Shown here piece after piece: positions 36,077-44,530 of a stretch of 64,000 bases of DNA. The notes under the pieces are model-generated. The model made no database searches and was not told the origin of the DNA. It saw nothing but the letters and a program-made list of their open reading frames with translations. A program made the position numbers and the translations under genes. Within the stretch, counting starts at the first letter, position 1. Each line of letters starts with the position of its first letter. This stretch comes from Oscillospiraceae bacterium (lineage in GTDB: Bacteria; Bacillota; Clostridia; Oscillospirales; Acutalibacteraceae), in the NCBI GenBank assembly GCA_902762875.1, contig CACWPS010000001.1, positions 124,001-188,000 of the forward strand, given 5' to 3'.

Positions 36077-36961
36077 ATGACGGATTATATCACAGCTTAC
36101 AAGGCATATTTGTTGAATGTTAAAAAATCTTCGTCCAACACAGTTGAATCATATATTCGTGATGTGCATCAATATTCGGAATACTGTACCTCTTTAGGCA
36201 AATCGGCAGAGAAGATGGGCACAAAGGATTTTCACGGTTATTTGGATTATTTAACCGCTTTAGGTAAGTCGGAGGCGACAAAGACCCGCATTCTCGCTTC
36301 ACTTCGTTGCTTTTACAAATTTATGCTTTCCGAAGGTTTTTGCGAAGCGAATCCGACAGATGCGGTCAAAATTAAAAGAACCGAGAAAAAACTTCCCGGC
36401 ATTCTCGATTCCAATGAAATTATGTTGCTTTTGTCTCAGCCCGACGGAACGGATTACAAGAGCAGACGGGACAAGGCCATGCTTGAGCTTCTATATGCTA
36501 CGGGAATCAAGGTTTCGGAGCTTATAGAGCTTACGGTCAGCAATGTCAATCTTCAAATCGGAATACTGCACCTACATAACGAGAAAAAAGAACGCATAGT
36601 TCCTATGTATCCCGCAGCTGTTAAAGCGATTTCAAACTACCTTGTAAATGTAAGACCTGTTATAGTAACAGACGAGGCAGAGGACAGGCTGTTTACCAAT
36701 ATGAACGGTCAGCCGATGTCCCGACAGGGCTTCTGGAAGATTATAAAGCATTATGCCGAAACGGCGGGTATAAAAAAAGATATTACGCCGCACACGCTCA
36801 GGCATTCATTTGCGGCGCATCTGCTTGAAAACGGTGCACAGCTTAAGGATATTAAAGAAATGCTCGGCCATTCGGATATTTCGTCAACTCAGGTATATGC
36901 ACAGTTTGTAAAAAGCAAGTATACTATGGCATATGCAAAATATCATCCGTTGGCCAAATAA
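36077..36961 (+). CDS. Tyrosine recombinase, XerD-like, with altered Arg I
   Basis: The 294-residue integrase has an N-terminal SAM-like core-binding domain (about 1-85) and a catalytic domain. Where Xer proteins have TGLRVSEL this one has ATGIKVSELI, so the first catalytic Arg is Lys. The other residues are present: Lys in NEKKERIVP, HTLRHSFAAHLL, LGHSD and Tyr in STQVYAQF. The classical role is resolving chromosome dimers at dif. The Lys change may reduce or alter cleavage. AAGGAGG precedes ATG; it is 22 nt after spoIIM. Confidence 0.85.
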   Translation: MTDYITAYKAYLLNVKKSSSNTVESYIRDVHQYSEYCTSLGKSAEKMGTKDFHGYLDYLTALGKSEATKTRILASLRCFYKFMLSEGFCEANPTDAVKIKRTEKKLPGILDSNEIMLLLSQPDGTDYKSRRDKAMLELLYATGIKVSELIELTVSNVNLQIGILHLHNEKKERIVPMYPAAVKAISNYLVNVRPVIVTDEAEDRLFTNMNGQPMSRQGFWKIIKHYAETAGIKKDITPHTLRHSFAAHLLENGAQLKDIKEMLGHSDISSTQVYAQFVKSKYTMAYAKYHPLAK

Positions 36962-36982
36962 AAATCGAATTCATTTAGAAAG

Positions 36983-37008
36983 GGGCGGGTAAAAACCGCC
37001 CTGATTTT
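36983..37008 (+). terminator. Terminator after the XerD-like gene
   Basis: GGGCGGGT pairs with ACCGCCC around AAAA, followed by TGATTTTCT. It ends the spoIIM-recombinase transcript. Confidence 0.6.
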
Positions 37009-37018
37009 CTAAATCATT

Positions 37019-37048
37019 AATTATACTAAATGAATATTTAGTATAATT
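37019..37048. other. Perfect AT-rich inverted repeat
   Basis: AATTATACTAAAT and ATTTAGTATAATT flank GAAT with 13-bp arms. It may be an operator or a second weak terminator before the MATE gene. Confidence 0.45.
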
Positions 37049-37127
37049 AGGGGAAGTGGAAAAAGCTTATATTTAGATATTTAAGCACTTCTCAATATAT
37101 TTCCTTATTATTTTACCGTGCAAATTC

Positions 37128-37156
37128 TTGACAAAATATTTTTTAAAGACTATAAT
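37128..37156 (+). promoter_or_regulatory. Consensus sigma-A promoter of the MATE gene
   Basis: TTGACA (37128-37133), 17-nt spacer, TATAAT (37151-37156). It lies inside the ORF opened at 37118 and so shows that translation starts downstream. Confidence 0.8.
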
Positions 37157-37192
37157 TTACCGGATATAGGAATATTCAGGAAGTGCACTTTA

Positions 37193-38533
37193 ATGAATAA
37201 GGATTTAACAACCGGAAAAACCTCTGCGGTACTTTTTAAATTTTGTCTTCCTTTATTCGGAAGCATAATTTTTCAACAGTTATATAATATAGCCGATAGC
37301 TTTGTTGCAGGAAAATTTATTGGCGAAAACGCTTTAGCAGCTGTTGGAAACAGCTATGAAATCACTTTGATTTTTATTGCATTTGCGTTTGGTTGTAACA
37401 TTGGATGTTCGGTTATAGCGGCACAGCTTTTCGGAAGTAAAAGATACGGTGAAATGAAAACGGCTGTCTATACAACACTTATTGCAGGCGGCGTTTTATG
37501 TGCAGTTTTGGTGGTTTTAGGCGCCTGTTTTTGCACAGATTTGCTACATATTATTCATACTCCCGAAAATGTGCTTGCCGACTCAAAATTGTACCTTGAT
37601 ATTTATATTTTAGGTCTTCCTTTTGTATTTTACTACAATATTGCTACAGGCATATTTTCGGCTCTCGGCGATTCAAAAACGCCTTTCTTCTTCCTCACCT
37701 GCTCTTCCCTGTCAAATATTGGCATTGATATTGTGTTCGTCACGGTTTTCAAAATGGGAGTTGCGGGCGTTGCATGGGCAACATTTATTTGCCAGGGCGT
37801 AAGCTGTATTTTGGCACTTATATTCGTTTTCAGGCGTTTTAATAAGATAAAGACCGAAGAAAAACCTAAGATATTTTCCAGCAGACTGCTTTTAAAAATC
37901 ACAGTTATAGCCGTACCCAGCATATTACAGCAAAGCTTTGTATCGGTTGGAAACATTATAATTCAGGGAATTATTAACTCCTTCGGCTCGGCGGTTATGG
38001 CGGGCTATTCCGCATCAATAAAGCTAAATAACCTTGTTATAACCTCTCTGGGAACAATCGGAAACGGAATTTCCAACTTTACTGCCCAAAATTTAGGTGC
38101 GGGAAAAACCGCCAGAATTAAGGAAGGCTGGAGAGCAGGCGTAGGCCTTGTTTGGCTTATCTCTATCCCCTTCTCTATCAGTTATTTCTTTGCGGGCAAA
38201 TATATGGTTAACATATTCCTTAATAATCCAAGCGGCACCGCTATGCAGGTAGGCGTGGAAATTTTGCGTATTTTAGCGCCCTTTTATATGCTTATCGCCG
38301 CAAAGCTTGCTACCGACGGCGTGTTGCGAGGCCTTGGTAAAATGAACCGATTTATGGCGGCTACCTTTACCGACCTTTTGCTTCGAGTAATCCTTGCCTT
38401 TGTTCTTTCAAAACACCTTGGGGCGACAGGTATATGGCTTGCATGGCCCATTGGTTGGAGCGCCGCAACCATTATTTCTTTGATTTTTTATAAAACTCTT
38501 AGGTTTGAAAGGGCCAAAGATAATAAAAATTAA
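37193..38533 (+). CDS. MATE family multidrug exporter
   Basis: From ATG 37193 the product is 446 residues with twelve predicted membrane segments and the MATE repeats: LPLFGSIIFQQLYNIADSFV first, then VPSILQQSFVSVGNIIIQGI. Both match the usual position of the cation-coupling helices. It would export drugs or metabolites using Na+ or H+. The promoter at 37128-37156 fixes the start; CAGGAAG lies about 10 nt before ATG. Substrate unknown. Confidence 0.9.
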   Translation: MNKDLTTGKTSAVLFKFCLPLFGSIIFQQLYNIADSFVAGKFIGENALAAVGNSYEITLIFIAFAFGCNIGCSVIAAQLFGSKRYGEMKTAVYTTLIAGGVLCAVLVVLGACFCTDLLHIIHTPENVLADSKLYLDIYILGLPFVFYYNIATGIFSALGDSKTPFFFLTCSSLSNIGIDIVFVTVFKMGVAGVAWATFICQGVSCILALIFVFRRFNKIKTEEKPKIFSSRLLLKITVIAVPSILQQSFVSVGNIIIQGIINSFGSAVMAGYSASIKLNNLVITSLGTIGNGISNFTAQNLGAGKTARIKEGWRAGVGLVWLISIPFSISYFFAGKYMVNIFLNNPSGTAMQVGVEILRILAPFYMLIAAKLATDGVLRGLGKMNRFMAATFTDLLLRVILAFVLSKHLGATGIWLAWPIGWSAATIISLIFYKTLRFERAKDNKN

Positions 38534-38563
38534 AATTCATTGTCATTATTTTAACATTAACTC

Positions 38564-38592
38564 TTGTCATTTAAAAAGAAATTTGATATAAT
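38564..38592 (+). promoter_or_regulatory. Promoter of the NifU-like/GGGtGRT operon
   Basis: TTGTCA (38564-38569), 17-nt spacer, TATAAT (38587-38592). The leader to the ATG is about 75 nt. Confidence 0.75.
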
Positions 38593-38672
38593 ACTAATGT
38601 ATGGTCGAATTTTGTAAATACGGCTAAAACAGCACGGTGAATTATCGCCGCGCCGAAGGAAGGAGTACATAT

Positions 38673-39365
38673 ATGAACTATTCAAAAGAAGTAGAAAACA
38701 TGTGTCCCTTAGCAAAGGGCGCATACCACGGTCCTGCTCCGATTCCGGAAGAGGGCAAATGGGTACAGGCTAAGGAAGTTAAGGATATTTCCGGTCTTAC
38801 CCACGGTATCGGCTGGTGCGCTCCCCAGCAGGGTGCCTGCAAGCTCACCCTTAATGTTAAGGACGGCGTTATTGAGGAAGCTCTCGTTGAGACTATCGGA
38901 TGTTCCGGTATGACCCACTCTGCGGCTATGGCTTCCGAAATTCTTATCGGCAAGACAATTCTTGAAGCGCTTAACACAGACCTCGTTTGTGACGCTATAA
39001 ACACCGCTATGCGTGAGCTCTTCCTCCAGATTGTTTACGGTCGTACTCAGACCGCATTCTCCGAGGGCGGTCTGCCCATCGGTGCAGGTCTTGAGGATTT
39101 GGGTAAGGGTCTCCGCTCGCAGACCGGTACAACCTATGCTACAAAGGTTAAGGGTCCCCGCTACTTAGAGCTTGCCGAGGGTTACATCACCAAGGTTGCC
39201 GTTGACGAGAATGACACTATTATCGGCTACAAGTTTGTTCATCTCGGAAAAATGATGGATATGATTAAAAAAGGTATGGACGCTAACGAGGCTTTAGAAA
39301 AAGCCAGCGGACAGTACGGCCGTGTTGATGACGCTGCTAAGCTTATCGACCCCCGTGAAGAATAA
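38673..39365 (+). CDS. NifU-like iron-sulfur scaffold protein paired with GGGtGRT
   Basis: From ATG 38673 (GGAAGGAG upstream) the product is 230 residues. It has an IscU/NifU-like core: GWCAPQQGACKLTLNVKDGVIEE-type strands, then VETIGCSGMTHSAAMASEIL and IGKTILEAL. Conserved Cys near 44, 51 and 74 could bind a cluster. It differs from ordinary NifU by extra segments at both ends. It is always found, as far as I recall, next to the GGGtGRT gene, 17 nt downstream here. The role of the pair is unknown. Confidence 0.82.
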   Translation: MNYSKEVENMCPLAKGAYHGPAPIPEEGKWVQAKEVKDISGLTHGIGWCAPQQGACKLTLNVKDGVIEEALVETIGCSGMTHSAAMASEILIGKTILEALNTDLVCDAINTAMRELFLQIVYGRTQTAFSEGGLPIGAGLEDLGKGLRSQTGTTYATKVKGPRYLELAEGYITKVAVDENDTIIGYKFVHLGKMMDMIKKGMDANEALEKASGQYGRVDDAAKLIDPREE

Positions 39366-39382
39366 GAGGAGGTAAACTTATA

Positions 39383-40384
39383 ATGGCTTTATTTGAAAGT
39401 TACGAAAGAAGAATTGATCAAATCAACGCCGAGCTTGCTAAGCACGGTATCTCCTCTATTGAAGAGGCAAAGGAAATCTGCGACAAAGCAGGTGTTGACG
39501 CTTACAATATTGTTAAAGGCATTCAACCTATCTGCTTTGAGAACGCTTGCTGGGCTTACACCGTAGGCTGTGCTATTGCTCTTAAGGACGGCGTTTCAAG
39601 TGCCGCTGAGGCTTCCGAAAAAATCGGACTCGGTCTCCAGTCTTTCTGCATTCCCGGATCTGTTGCCGATGACCGCAAGGTTGGTCTTGGCCACGGAAAC
39701 CTCGGTGCAATGCTTCTCCGCGATGAGACAAAGTGCTTTGCTTTCTTAGCAGGTCACGAGTCCTTTGCTGCGGCCGAAGGTGCTATCGGTCTTGCAAAGA
39801 GCGCAAACAAGGCTCGTAAAGAGCCCCTTAGAGTTATCCTTAACGGTCTCGGAAAAGACGCCGCTAAGATAATTTCCCGCATCAACGGCTTTACCTATGT
39901 TCAAACCAAGTTTGATTATTACACAGGTAAGCTTGAGGTTGTTGAGGAAATCGCTTATTCAAAGGGCGAGCGTGCAAAGGTTCGCTGCTACGGTGCGGAC
40001 GATGTTCGTGAGGGGGTTGCTGTAATGCATCACGAAGGCGTAGATGTTTCCATCACAGGAAACTCCACCAACCCGACCCGCTTCCAGCACCCCGTTGCAG
40101 GCACTTATAAGAAAGAGTGCATCGAGCAGGGCAAAAAGTACTTCTCTGTTGCCTCGGGCGGCGGTACAGGCCGTACCCTCCACCCCGACAATATGGCGGC
40201 AGGCCCCGCTTCCTACGGTATGACCGATACAATGGGCCGTATGCACTCCGACGCTCAGTTTGCGGGCTCTTCCTCTGTTCCCGCTCATGTTGAGATGATG
40301 GGACTTATCGGAATGGGCAACAACCCGATGGTTGGCGCTACCGTTGCCTGCGCGGTTGCTGTTTACGAAGCACTTAATAAGTAA
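39383..40384 (+). CDS. GGGtGRT family protein
   Basis: The 333-residue protein is named for its SVASGGGTGRTLHPDN motif near 258-273. Other conserved stretches include GIQPICFENACWAYTVGCA near 47, PGSVADDRKVGLGHGNLGAM and AGHESFAAAEGAIGL. The family is found mostly in gut anaerobes and has no assigned function. AGAGGAGG precedes ATG. Codons look biased toward a highly expressed set (many GGT, GCT, AAG), hinting at abundant protein. Confidence 0.88.
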   Translation: MALFESYERRIDQINAELAKHGISSIEEAKEICDKAGVDAYNIVKGIQPICFENACWAYTVGCAIALKDGVSSAAEASEKIGLGLQSFCIPGSVADDRKVGLGHGNLGAMLLRDETKCFAFLAGHESFAAAEGAIGLAKSANKARKEPLRVILNGLGKDAAKIISRINGFTYVQTKFDYYTGKLEVVEEIAYSKGERAKVRCYGADDVREGVAVMHHEGVDVSITGNSTNPTRFQHPVAGTYKKECIEQGKKYFSVASGGGTGRTLHPDNMAAGPASYGMTDTMGRMHSDAQFAGSSSVPAHVEMMGLIGMGNNPMVGATVACAVAVYEALNK

Positions 40385-40403
40385 TCAGAAATTTGCATAA
40401 TTT

Positions 40404-40433
40404 AAGGACTCAGTGATTTCCCTGAGTCCTTTT
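40404..40433. terminator. Terminator after the GGGtGRT gene
   Basis: AAGGACTCAG pairs with CTGAGTCCTT, then TTTT-like T. It also ends the leftward transposase transcript. Confidence 0.75.
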
Positions 40434-40434
40434 G

Positions 40435-40914
40435 CTATTCTGTATAAAAGCAATCATCTTGCCATTTTTGCGGGTTTGTGTCGATATAATTCCAAATTTT
40501 CAGATAATCATTTTCTCTGCGAATTATATGGTCGTGGAAGGAGCGTTGCCAAAGTGTTTTTCCGTATTTATGGGTTGTGAACGATTTGAAATTACCGATT
40601 ATGTCGTATATTTGTAGGGGAGGGTCTCCGCGCCCTCCCGTTTGATTTGTAATAATTAAATGTATATGATTTGGCATAATCACAAATTTATCCACCGATA
40701 TGTTACCGTAATTATCAGCAATATATTTAATTGACACCTTTACAGCTTCACCGATTGGTGTTAGCTTTGTTATCGGGAGGGCGCAGAGACCCTCCCCTAC
40801 AATGTCACATAAAATTTTTTGCTTTTTATGTGTGCATATAGTTATAAAATATGCTCCACAACTGCTATAATCATAATTTTTCAGTCTCGTAGGTTTTCGC
40901 TTGGGTAAATCCAT
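40435..40914 (-). CDS. REP-associated tyrosine transposase (RAYT), Y1 family
   Basis: The 159-residue HUH-type Y1 transposase has RLKNYDYSSCGAYFITICTH near 11-30, VIMPNHIHLII near 78-88 (the HUH His pair) and ENDYLKIWNYIDTNP near 135-149, with the nucleophilic Tyr probable in NDYLK. RAYTs move REP-like palindromes. Unusually, two inverted 28-nt palindromic units lie inside the coding sequence and are read as LCDIVGEGLCALP- and GGRGDPPLQ-type segments. No full IS ends were seen. Confidence 0.85.
   Translation of the reverse strand: MDLPKRKPTRLKNYDYSSCGAYFITICTHKKQKILCDIVGEGLCALPITKLTPIGEAVKVSIKYIADNYGNISVDKFVIMPNHIHLIITNQTGGRGDPPLQIYDIIGNFKSFTTHKYGKTLWQRSFHDHIIRRENDYLKIWNYIDTNPQKWQDDCFYTE
40613..40640 (+). 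repeat. REP-like unit, copy 1, inside the RAYT gene
   Basis: A 28-nt GC-rich palindrome starting TGTAGGGGAGGG and ending GCCCTCCCG. Its reverse complement matches 40774-40801 at 27 of 28 positions. Confidence 0.7.
40774..40801 (-). repeat. REP-like unit, copy 2 (inverted), inside the RAYT gene
   Basis: Inverted partner of 40613-40640 with one base difference, 133 nt away. It encodes roughly residues 38-47 of the transposase. Confidence 0.7.
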
Positions 40915-40935
40915 TCAAACTACCCCTCAGTGAAA

Positions 40936-42348
40936 TTAAACCGTCTCAACCTTTATTAAATTGGTATTCCCTGACTTGCCGTTTGTAACGCCGCCGGTTA
41001 TAACAATCTTGTCGCCGCTATTAAGCTTAAGCCTCTCCTTAGTAAGCTTTTGGGCGCTGTAGAACAGTACATCGGTGGAGGGGTAATTCTCGCACATAAC
41101 GGGAATTACGCCCCAGGATAGTGAAAGCTTATGCCAGGTCTTTTGGTCAGTGGTAAGGCCTATAATATCTACAGGCGGGCGGAAACGGGACACCATTCGA
41201 GCAGTCATTCCCGAGAGACTGCAAACCGCAATAGCCTTTGCGTTAATATCAATCGCCATTCCGCAGGTAGCGTGGGAAATAGCGTCCACGGTGTTTTTGA
41301 TTTTAAACTCTGCTGATAGGAAACGCTTTTTGTAGTGAATATTTTTCTCGGTGCTTTCGGCAATTCTCGCCATTGTCTCAACCGCCAAAACAGGATATTT
41401 TCCTGCAGCTGTCTCGCCGGAGAGCATAATCGCACTTGTACCGTCATACACGGCGTTAGCAACATCGGAAATCTCCGCACGGGTGGGACGGGCATTTGTT
41501 ATCATAGATTCAAGCATTTCGGTAGCGGTAATAACCCGTTTTCCGAGCATTCTGCATTTAGTGATAATTTGCTTTTGAATAGCGGGCAGTTCCTCAAAGG
41601 GAATTTCAACACCCATATCACCTCGGGCAACCATAATTCCTGCACATTCTTCACTGATTTCCTCTATATTGTCAACGCCCGAGCGGTTTTCAATTTTAGC
41701 AATTAGCTCGGTTTCACCTGCTCCGATTTCGGTAAGGTAATTCTTAACATCAAGCAAATCTTGCTTGCAGGAAACAAAGGAACAGGCAATGAAGTCTATC
41801 CCCTCCTTAATTCCGAATGCGATATCCTCCTTATCCTGGTCGCTTAAATACTTCTGCTTTAAGGTTTTATTCGGAAAGCTCATACTCTTGCGGTCGGAGA
41901 GCTCGCCCCCGATAATAACCTTGCAATTAACATCAGTATTAGTTGTACTTACTACCTCAAAGCATAAAAGTCCATTGTTCAGGAGTATCCTATCCCCTTT
42001 TTGAAGGTCATTAGCAAGACCCTTATAGTTAATCGATACCTTTGTCTCGTCACCCTCAATTTCGTCTGCTGTAAATGTGAAGCTCTCCCCTTCTTTCAGG
42101 GTGATTTTGCCGTTTTTAAAGGTTTTAATACGGTATTCGGGACCCTTTGTATCAAGCATAATGGCGATAGGAAGCCCTAACTTCTCCCTAACCTTTTTCA
42201 CAAGGTCGATACGCTTTTTGTGGTCCTCGTGGGTATTGTGGGAAAAGTTAAGCCTCGCAACATTCATACCTGCCTTGCACATCGCAGTTATTGTAGCCTC
42301 GTCAGAACAGGCAGGGCCTAATGTACATACTATTTTGGTTTTTCTCAT
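40936..42348 (-). CDS. pyk: Pyruvate kinase
   Basis: The 470-residue enzyme starts with RKTKIVCTLGPACSDE, has MLDTKGPEYRI near 65, the active-site block ELIAKIENRSGVDNIEEI near 213-230, and GVEIPFEELPAIQKQ near 243. It makes pyruvate and ATP from phosphoenolpyruvate. It lacks the extra C-terminal PEP-utiliser domain seen in some Firmicutes pyruvate kinases, so it is the short form. Its start overlaps the HD-protein stop by 4 nt. Confidence 0.95.
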   Translation of the reverse strand: MRKTKIVCTLGPACSDEATITAMCKAGMNVARLNFSHNTHEDHKKRIDLVKKVREKLGLPIAIMLDTKGPEYRIKTFKNGKITLKEGESFTFTADEIEGDETKVSINYKGLANDLQKGDRILLNNGLLCFEVVSTTNTDVNCKVIIGGELSDRKSMSFPNKTLKQKYLSDQDKEDIAFGIKEGIDFIACSFVSCKQDLLDVKNYLTEIGAGETELIAKIENRSGVDNIEEISEECAGIMVARGDMGVEIPFEELPAIQKQIITKCRMLGKRVITATEMLESMITNARPTRAEISDVANAVYDGTSAIMLSGETAAGKYPVLAVETMARIAESTEKNIHYKKRFLSAEFKIKNTVDAISHATCGMAIDINAKAIAVCSLSGMTARMVSRFRPPVDIIGLTTDQKTWHKLSLSWGVIPVMCENYPSTDVLFYSAQKLTKERLKLNSGDKIVITGGVTNGKSGNTNLIKVETV

Positions 42349-42944
42349 TCTGTTTCACCCTTTAATTTACTGAAATTTTCTGCTATTTCGTTTTCTTTAT
42401 CACGCATTGCACAAAGTGTCATATCAAGGAGCTTATCTAAGTCCCAACCGAGCATTTCTGCGCCCTTTGCAATGATATCCCGTGAACAGCCGGCGGCAAA
42501 CTTTTTATCCTTAAACTTCTTTTTAAGGCTTTTAAGCTCCATATCGCTGACGCTTTTTGACGGCCGCATAAGCGCCGCCGCACCTATAAGACCCGTAAGC
42601 TCATCTGCGGCAAATAGTACCTTTTCCATCTCGTGTTCGGGTTTTATGTCAACCGTTATTTCAAAGCCATGACTGCAAACAGCGTGTATAAGCTCGTCCG
42701 AAGCGCCTATTTCAGCTAAAAGCTCGGGCGCTTTTATGCAATGCTCCTCGGGGTATTTTTCAAAATCAATATCGTGAAGAAGTCCCACAAGTCCCCAATT
42801 TTCGGCCTCGTCACCGTAACCGAGCTGTTCTGCATACCATTTCATAACGCTTTGTACGGTAACTGCGTGCTGTAAATGAAAGCTGCCTTTATTGTATTTA
42901 AGGAGCAGTTCTACTGCTTGTTTCTCAGTAATATTTGTATTCAT
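42345..42944 (-). CDS. HD-domain hydrolase-like protein
   Basis: From ATG 42944 (GGGGGAAGAT upstream) the product is 199 residues. It has HLQHAVTVQSVMKWYA near 22-37 and GLVGLLHDIDFEKYPEEHC near 52-70, the HD metal motif; a later HGFEITVD and MEKVLFAADELTGLI segment completes it. Substrate not known; relatives are nucleotidases or phosphodiesterases. It is translationally coupled to pyk by an ATGA overlap. Confidence 0.8.
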   Translation of the reverse strand: MNTNITEKQAVELLLKYNKGSFHLQHAVTVQSVMKWYAEQLGYGDEAENWGLVGLLHDIDFEKYPEEHCIKAPELLAEIGASDELIHAVCSHGFEITVDIKPEHEMEKVLFAADELTGLIGAAALMRPSKSVSDMELKSLKKKFKDKKFAAGCSRDIIAKGAEMLGWDLDKLLDMTLCAMRDKENEIAENFSKLKGETE

Positions 42945-43034
42945 TTTCAAATCTTCCCCCATTTTAAAAATATACTGATATTTTAGCATATTTCTGCTCA
43001 ATTTTCAATAGGTTAGTATGAATACAGTTAAATA

Positions 43035-43059
43035 ATCGCCCGACTCCGAGTCGGGCGAT
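43035..43059 (-). terminator. Terminator-like hairpin after spoVT
   Basis: ATCGCCCGACT pairs perfectly with AGTCGGGCGAT around CCG. It lies 9 nt beyond the spoVT stop. On the minus strand TATTT follows, a weak T run. Confidence 0.6.
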
Positions 43060-43067
43060 AGCTTTTA

Positions 43068-43601
43068 TCAGTTTTCCATTTGTTTGCCTAAGAATGATGC
43101 GGCAACTGTAGCTAATTTAATATCGCTGTCCTTTGCGACTTCACCATCAGCGGTTGTAAGTACCACCGCTCCACTCACATCACCCGCCGCTATTATCGGG
43201 GCGGCGACAGCAATGTTCTGGTTAATGCCCTCAATAGCAGGGACTGCACTCTCGGTCGGGTAAACCTCTACCCTTCTGCCCTCCATAATATCCTCAACAT
43301 TTTGGGTCACACGGCGTTCCAGAACTTCCTTTTTTGAAATTCCCGAGGCGGCTATACAATGGTCACGGTCGCAAATAAGCACCGTTAAATCAGTAGCTGA
43401 GGTAAGCGCATCGGCATACTGTGCCGCAAATGAGGAGAGCTCCCCTATCGGCGAATACTTTTTAAATATAACCTCTCCGCCCGAATTTGTGTATATTTCA
43501 AGCGGGTCGCCCTCTCTGATTCGCATAGTTCTTCTGATTTCCTTCGGTATAACCACACGACCAAGGTCGTCTATTCTTCTCACAATTCCAGTTGCTTTCA
43601 T
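43068..43601 (-). CDS. spoVT: Stage V sporulation protein T (SpoVT)
   Basis: From ATG 43601 (AAGGAGAAAT upstream) the product is 177 residues. It has an N-terminal AbrB swapped-hairpin domain (TGIVRRIDDLGRVVIPKEIR) and a C-terminal GAF-like domain (about 55-177). SpoVT is a sigma-G-dependent forespore regulator. The longer frame to 43787 runs over the next gene's promoter region and is rejected. A partial copy of its AbrB part lies at 44275-44414. Confidence 0.95.
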   Translation of the reverse strand: MKATGIVRRIDDLGRVVIPKEIRRTMRIREGDPLEIYTNSGGEVIFKKYSPIGELSSFAAQYADALTSATDLTVLICDRDHCIAASGISKKEVLERRVTQNVEDIMEGRRVEVYPTESAVPAIEGINQNIAVAAPIIAAGDVSGAVVLTTADGEVAKDSDIKLATVAASFLGKQMEN

Positions 43602-43780
43602 ATATACATTTCTCCTTAAATTACAAATTGTGTTGTTATTATCTGTATTTTGAGGAGATTTATACTGCACAGATTTACTTTTGAAATGAATTAAACTTAT
43701 AACAAACACTTGACTTAACTTGTTGTATATGCTATAATTATTCATATAATTAATAATTGTGCTAAAAAGGAGATTTTTCC

Positions 43781-44188
43781 ATGGCAAAAGTCACTGTATT
43801 CAATGATTCAAAGATAGCTACCGTTTTTAGTTTTCTTGGCTATTTATGTATGCCGTGTGGTGTTTACCTTTTATTTGAGGAAGAATTGGATAAAAGTGTA
43901 GGCATTATTGTAATAGCAGTCGGTTTTGCTTTGAAAATATTGGCGTTTTTCCTTGATAAATTTGTCAGCTGGATAAAAAGCAAACGGGCCGCCAAGAAAA
44001 ACCAGACAAAAAGTGAAGGCGTCAGTGGTGCTTCTAACAACAGTCAAGAACAGGCGAAAGCACGAGCCGCCCTTGAGGAGTTCGTAAAATACAAAGAGTT
44101 ATTATCTAAAGGAACAATAACTCGCGAAGAGTATGAAGCGAAGACAAGAGAACTCTTCAAAGACTACGCTAAACCAAAACAACAATAG
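43781..44188 (+). CDS. Membrane protein with C-terminal SHOCT domain
   Basis: The 135-residue protein has two hydrophobic segments (about 14-31 and 40-58), a basic linker SWIKSKRAAKKNQTK, and a SHOCT-type end: EEFVKYKELLSKGTITREEYEAKTRELF. SHOCT domains are short oligomerisation or binding modules. AAAGGAGATTTTTCC precedes ATG. It is divergent from spoVT. Function unknown. Confidence 0.75.
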   Translation: MAKVTVFNDSKIATVFSFLGYLCMPCGVYLLFEEELDKSVGIIVIAVGFALKILAFFLDKFVSWIKSKRAAKKNQTKSEGVSGASNNSQEQAKARAALEEFVKYKELLSKGTITREEYEAKTRELFKDYAKPKQQ

Positions 44189-44243
44189 AAATATTGCAAG
44201 CCGACAAAACAAACTTGTCAAATAATCATGATGGATATATTGA

Positions 44244-44268
44244 AAGCGAGGTGAATTTCACCTCGCTT
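44244..44268. terminator. Perfect palindrome/terminator
   Basis: AAGCGAGGTGAA pairs with TTCACCTCGCTT, then TGTTCTTT. It serves as a terminator for the SHOCT gene and lies at the end of the AbrB fragment. Confidence 0.6.
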
Positions 44269-44274
44269 GTTCTT

Positions 44275-44414
44275 TATATCGTTTCAAAATACTATGTACT
44301 GCAATCGCAAATTTTTCTTCAAGTGTCAATGAGTTATCCAGCGGGTCGCCCTCTCGGATGCGCATAGTTCGGCGAATCTCTTTAGGTATAACAACCCTGC
44401 CTAAATCGTCTGCT
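44275..44414 (-). pseudogene. AbrB/SpoVT-like fragment at the left island edge
   Basis: Read leftward from about 44414, the frame gives DDLGRVVIPKEIRRTMRIRE-GDPLD, nearly identical to the SpoVT AbrB core, then diverges into NSLTLEEKFAIAVHSILKRYKEQAR and a stop. The first dozen residues of the AbrB domain are missing and replaced by unrelated AT-rich DNA. This is a truncated paralogue, apparently cut by the insertion or rearrangement that begins here. Confidence 0.65.
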
Positions 44415-44530
44415 TGTGTCAAGTAAGGACAAAAATATTTTTTAGTGGTCTAAAACCCTTGATATTACTGGGTTTTTTAGCATTTCGCCATTTTCAAAAG
44501 GCAAAATTTGGCGAGGGGGAATGTGTTATT

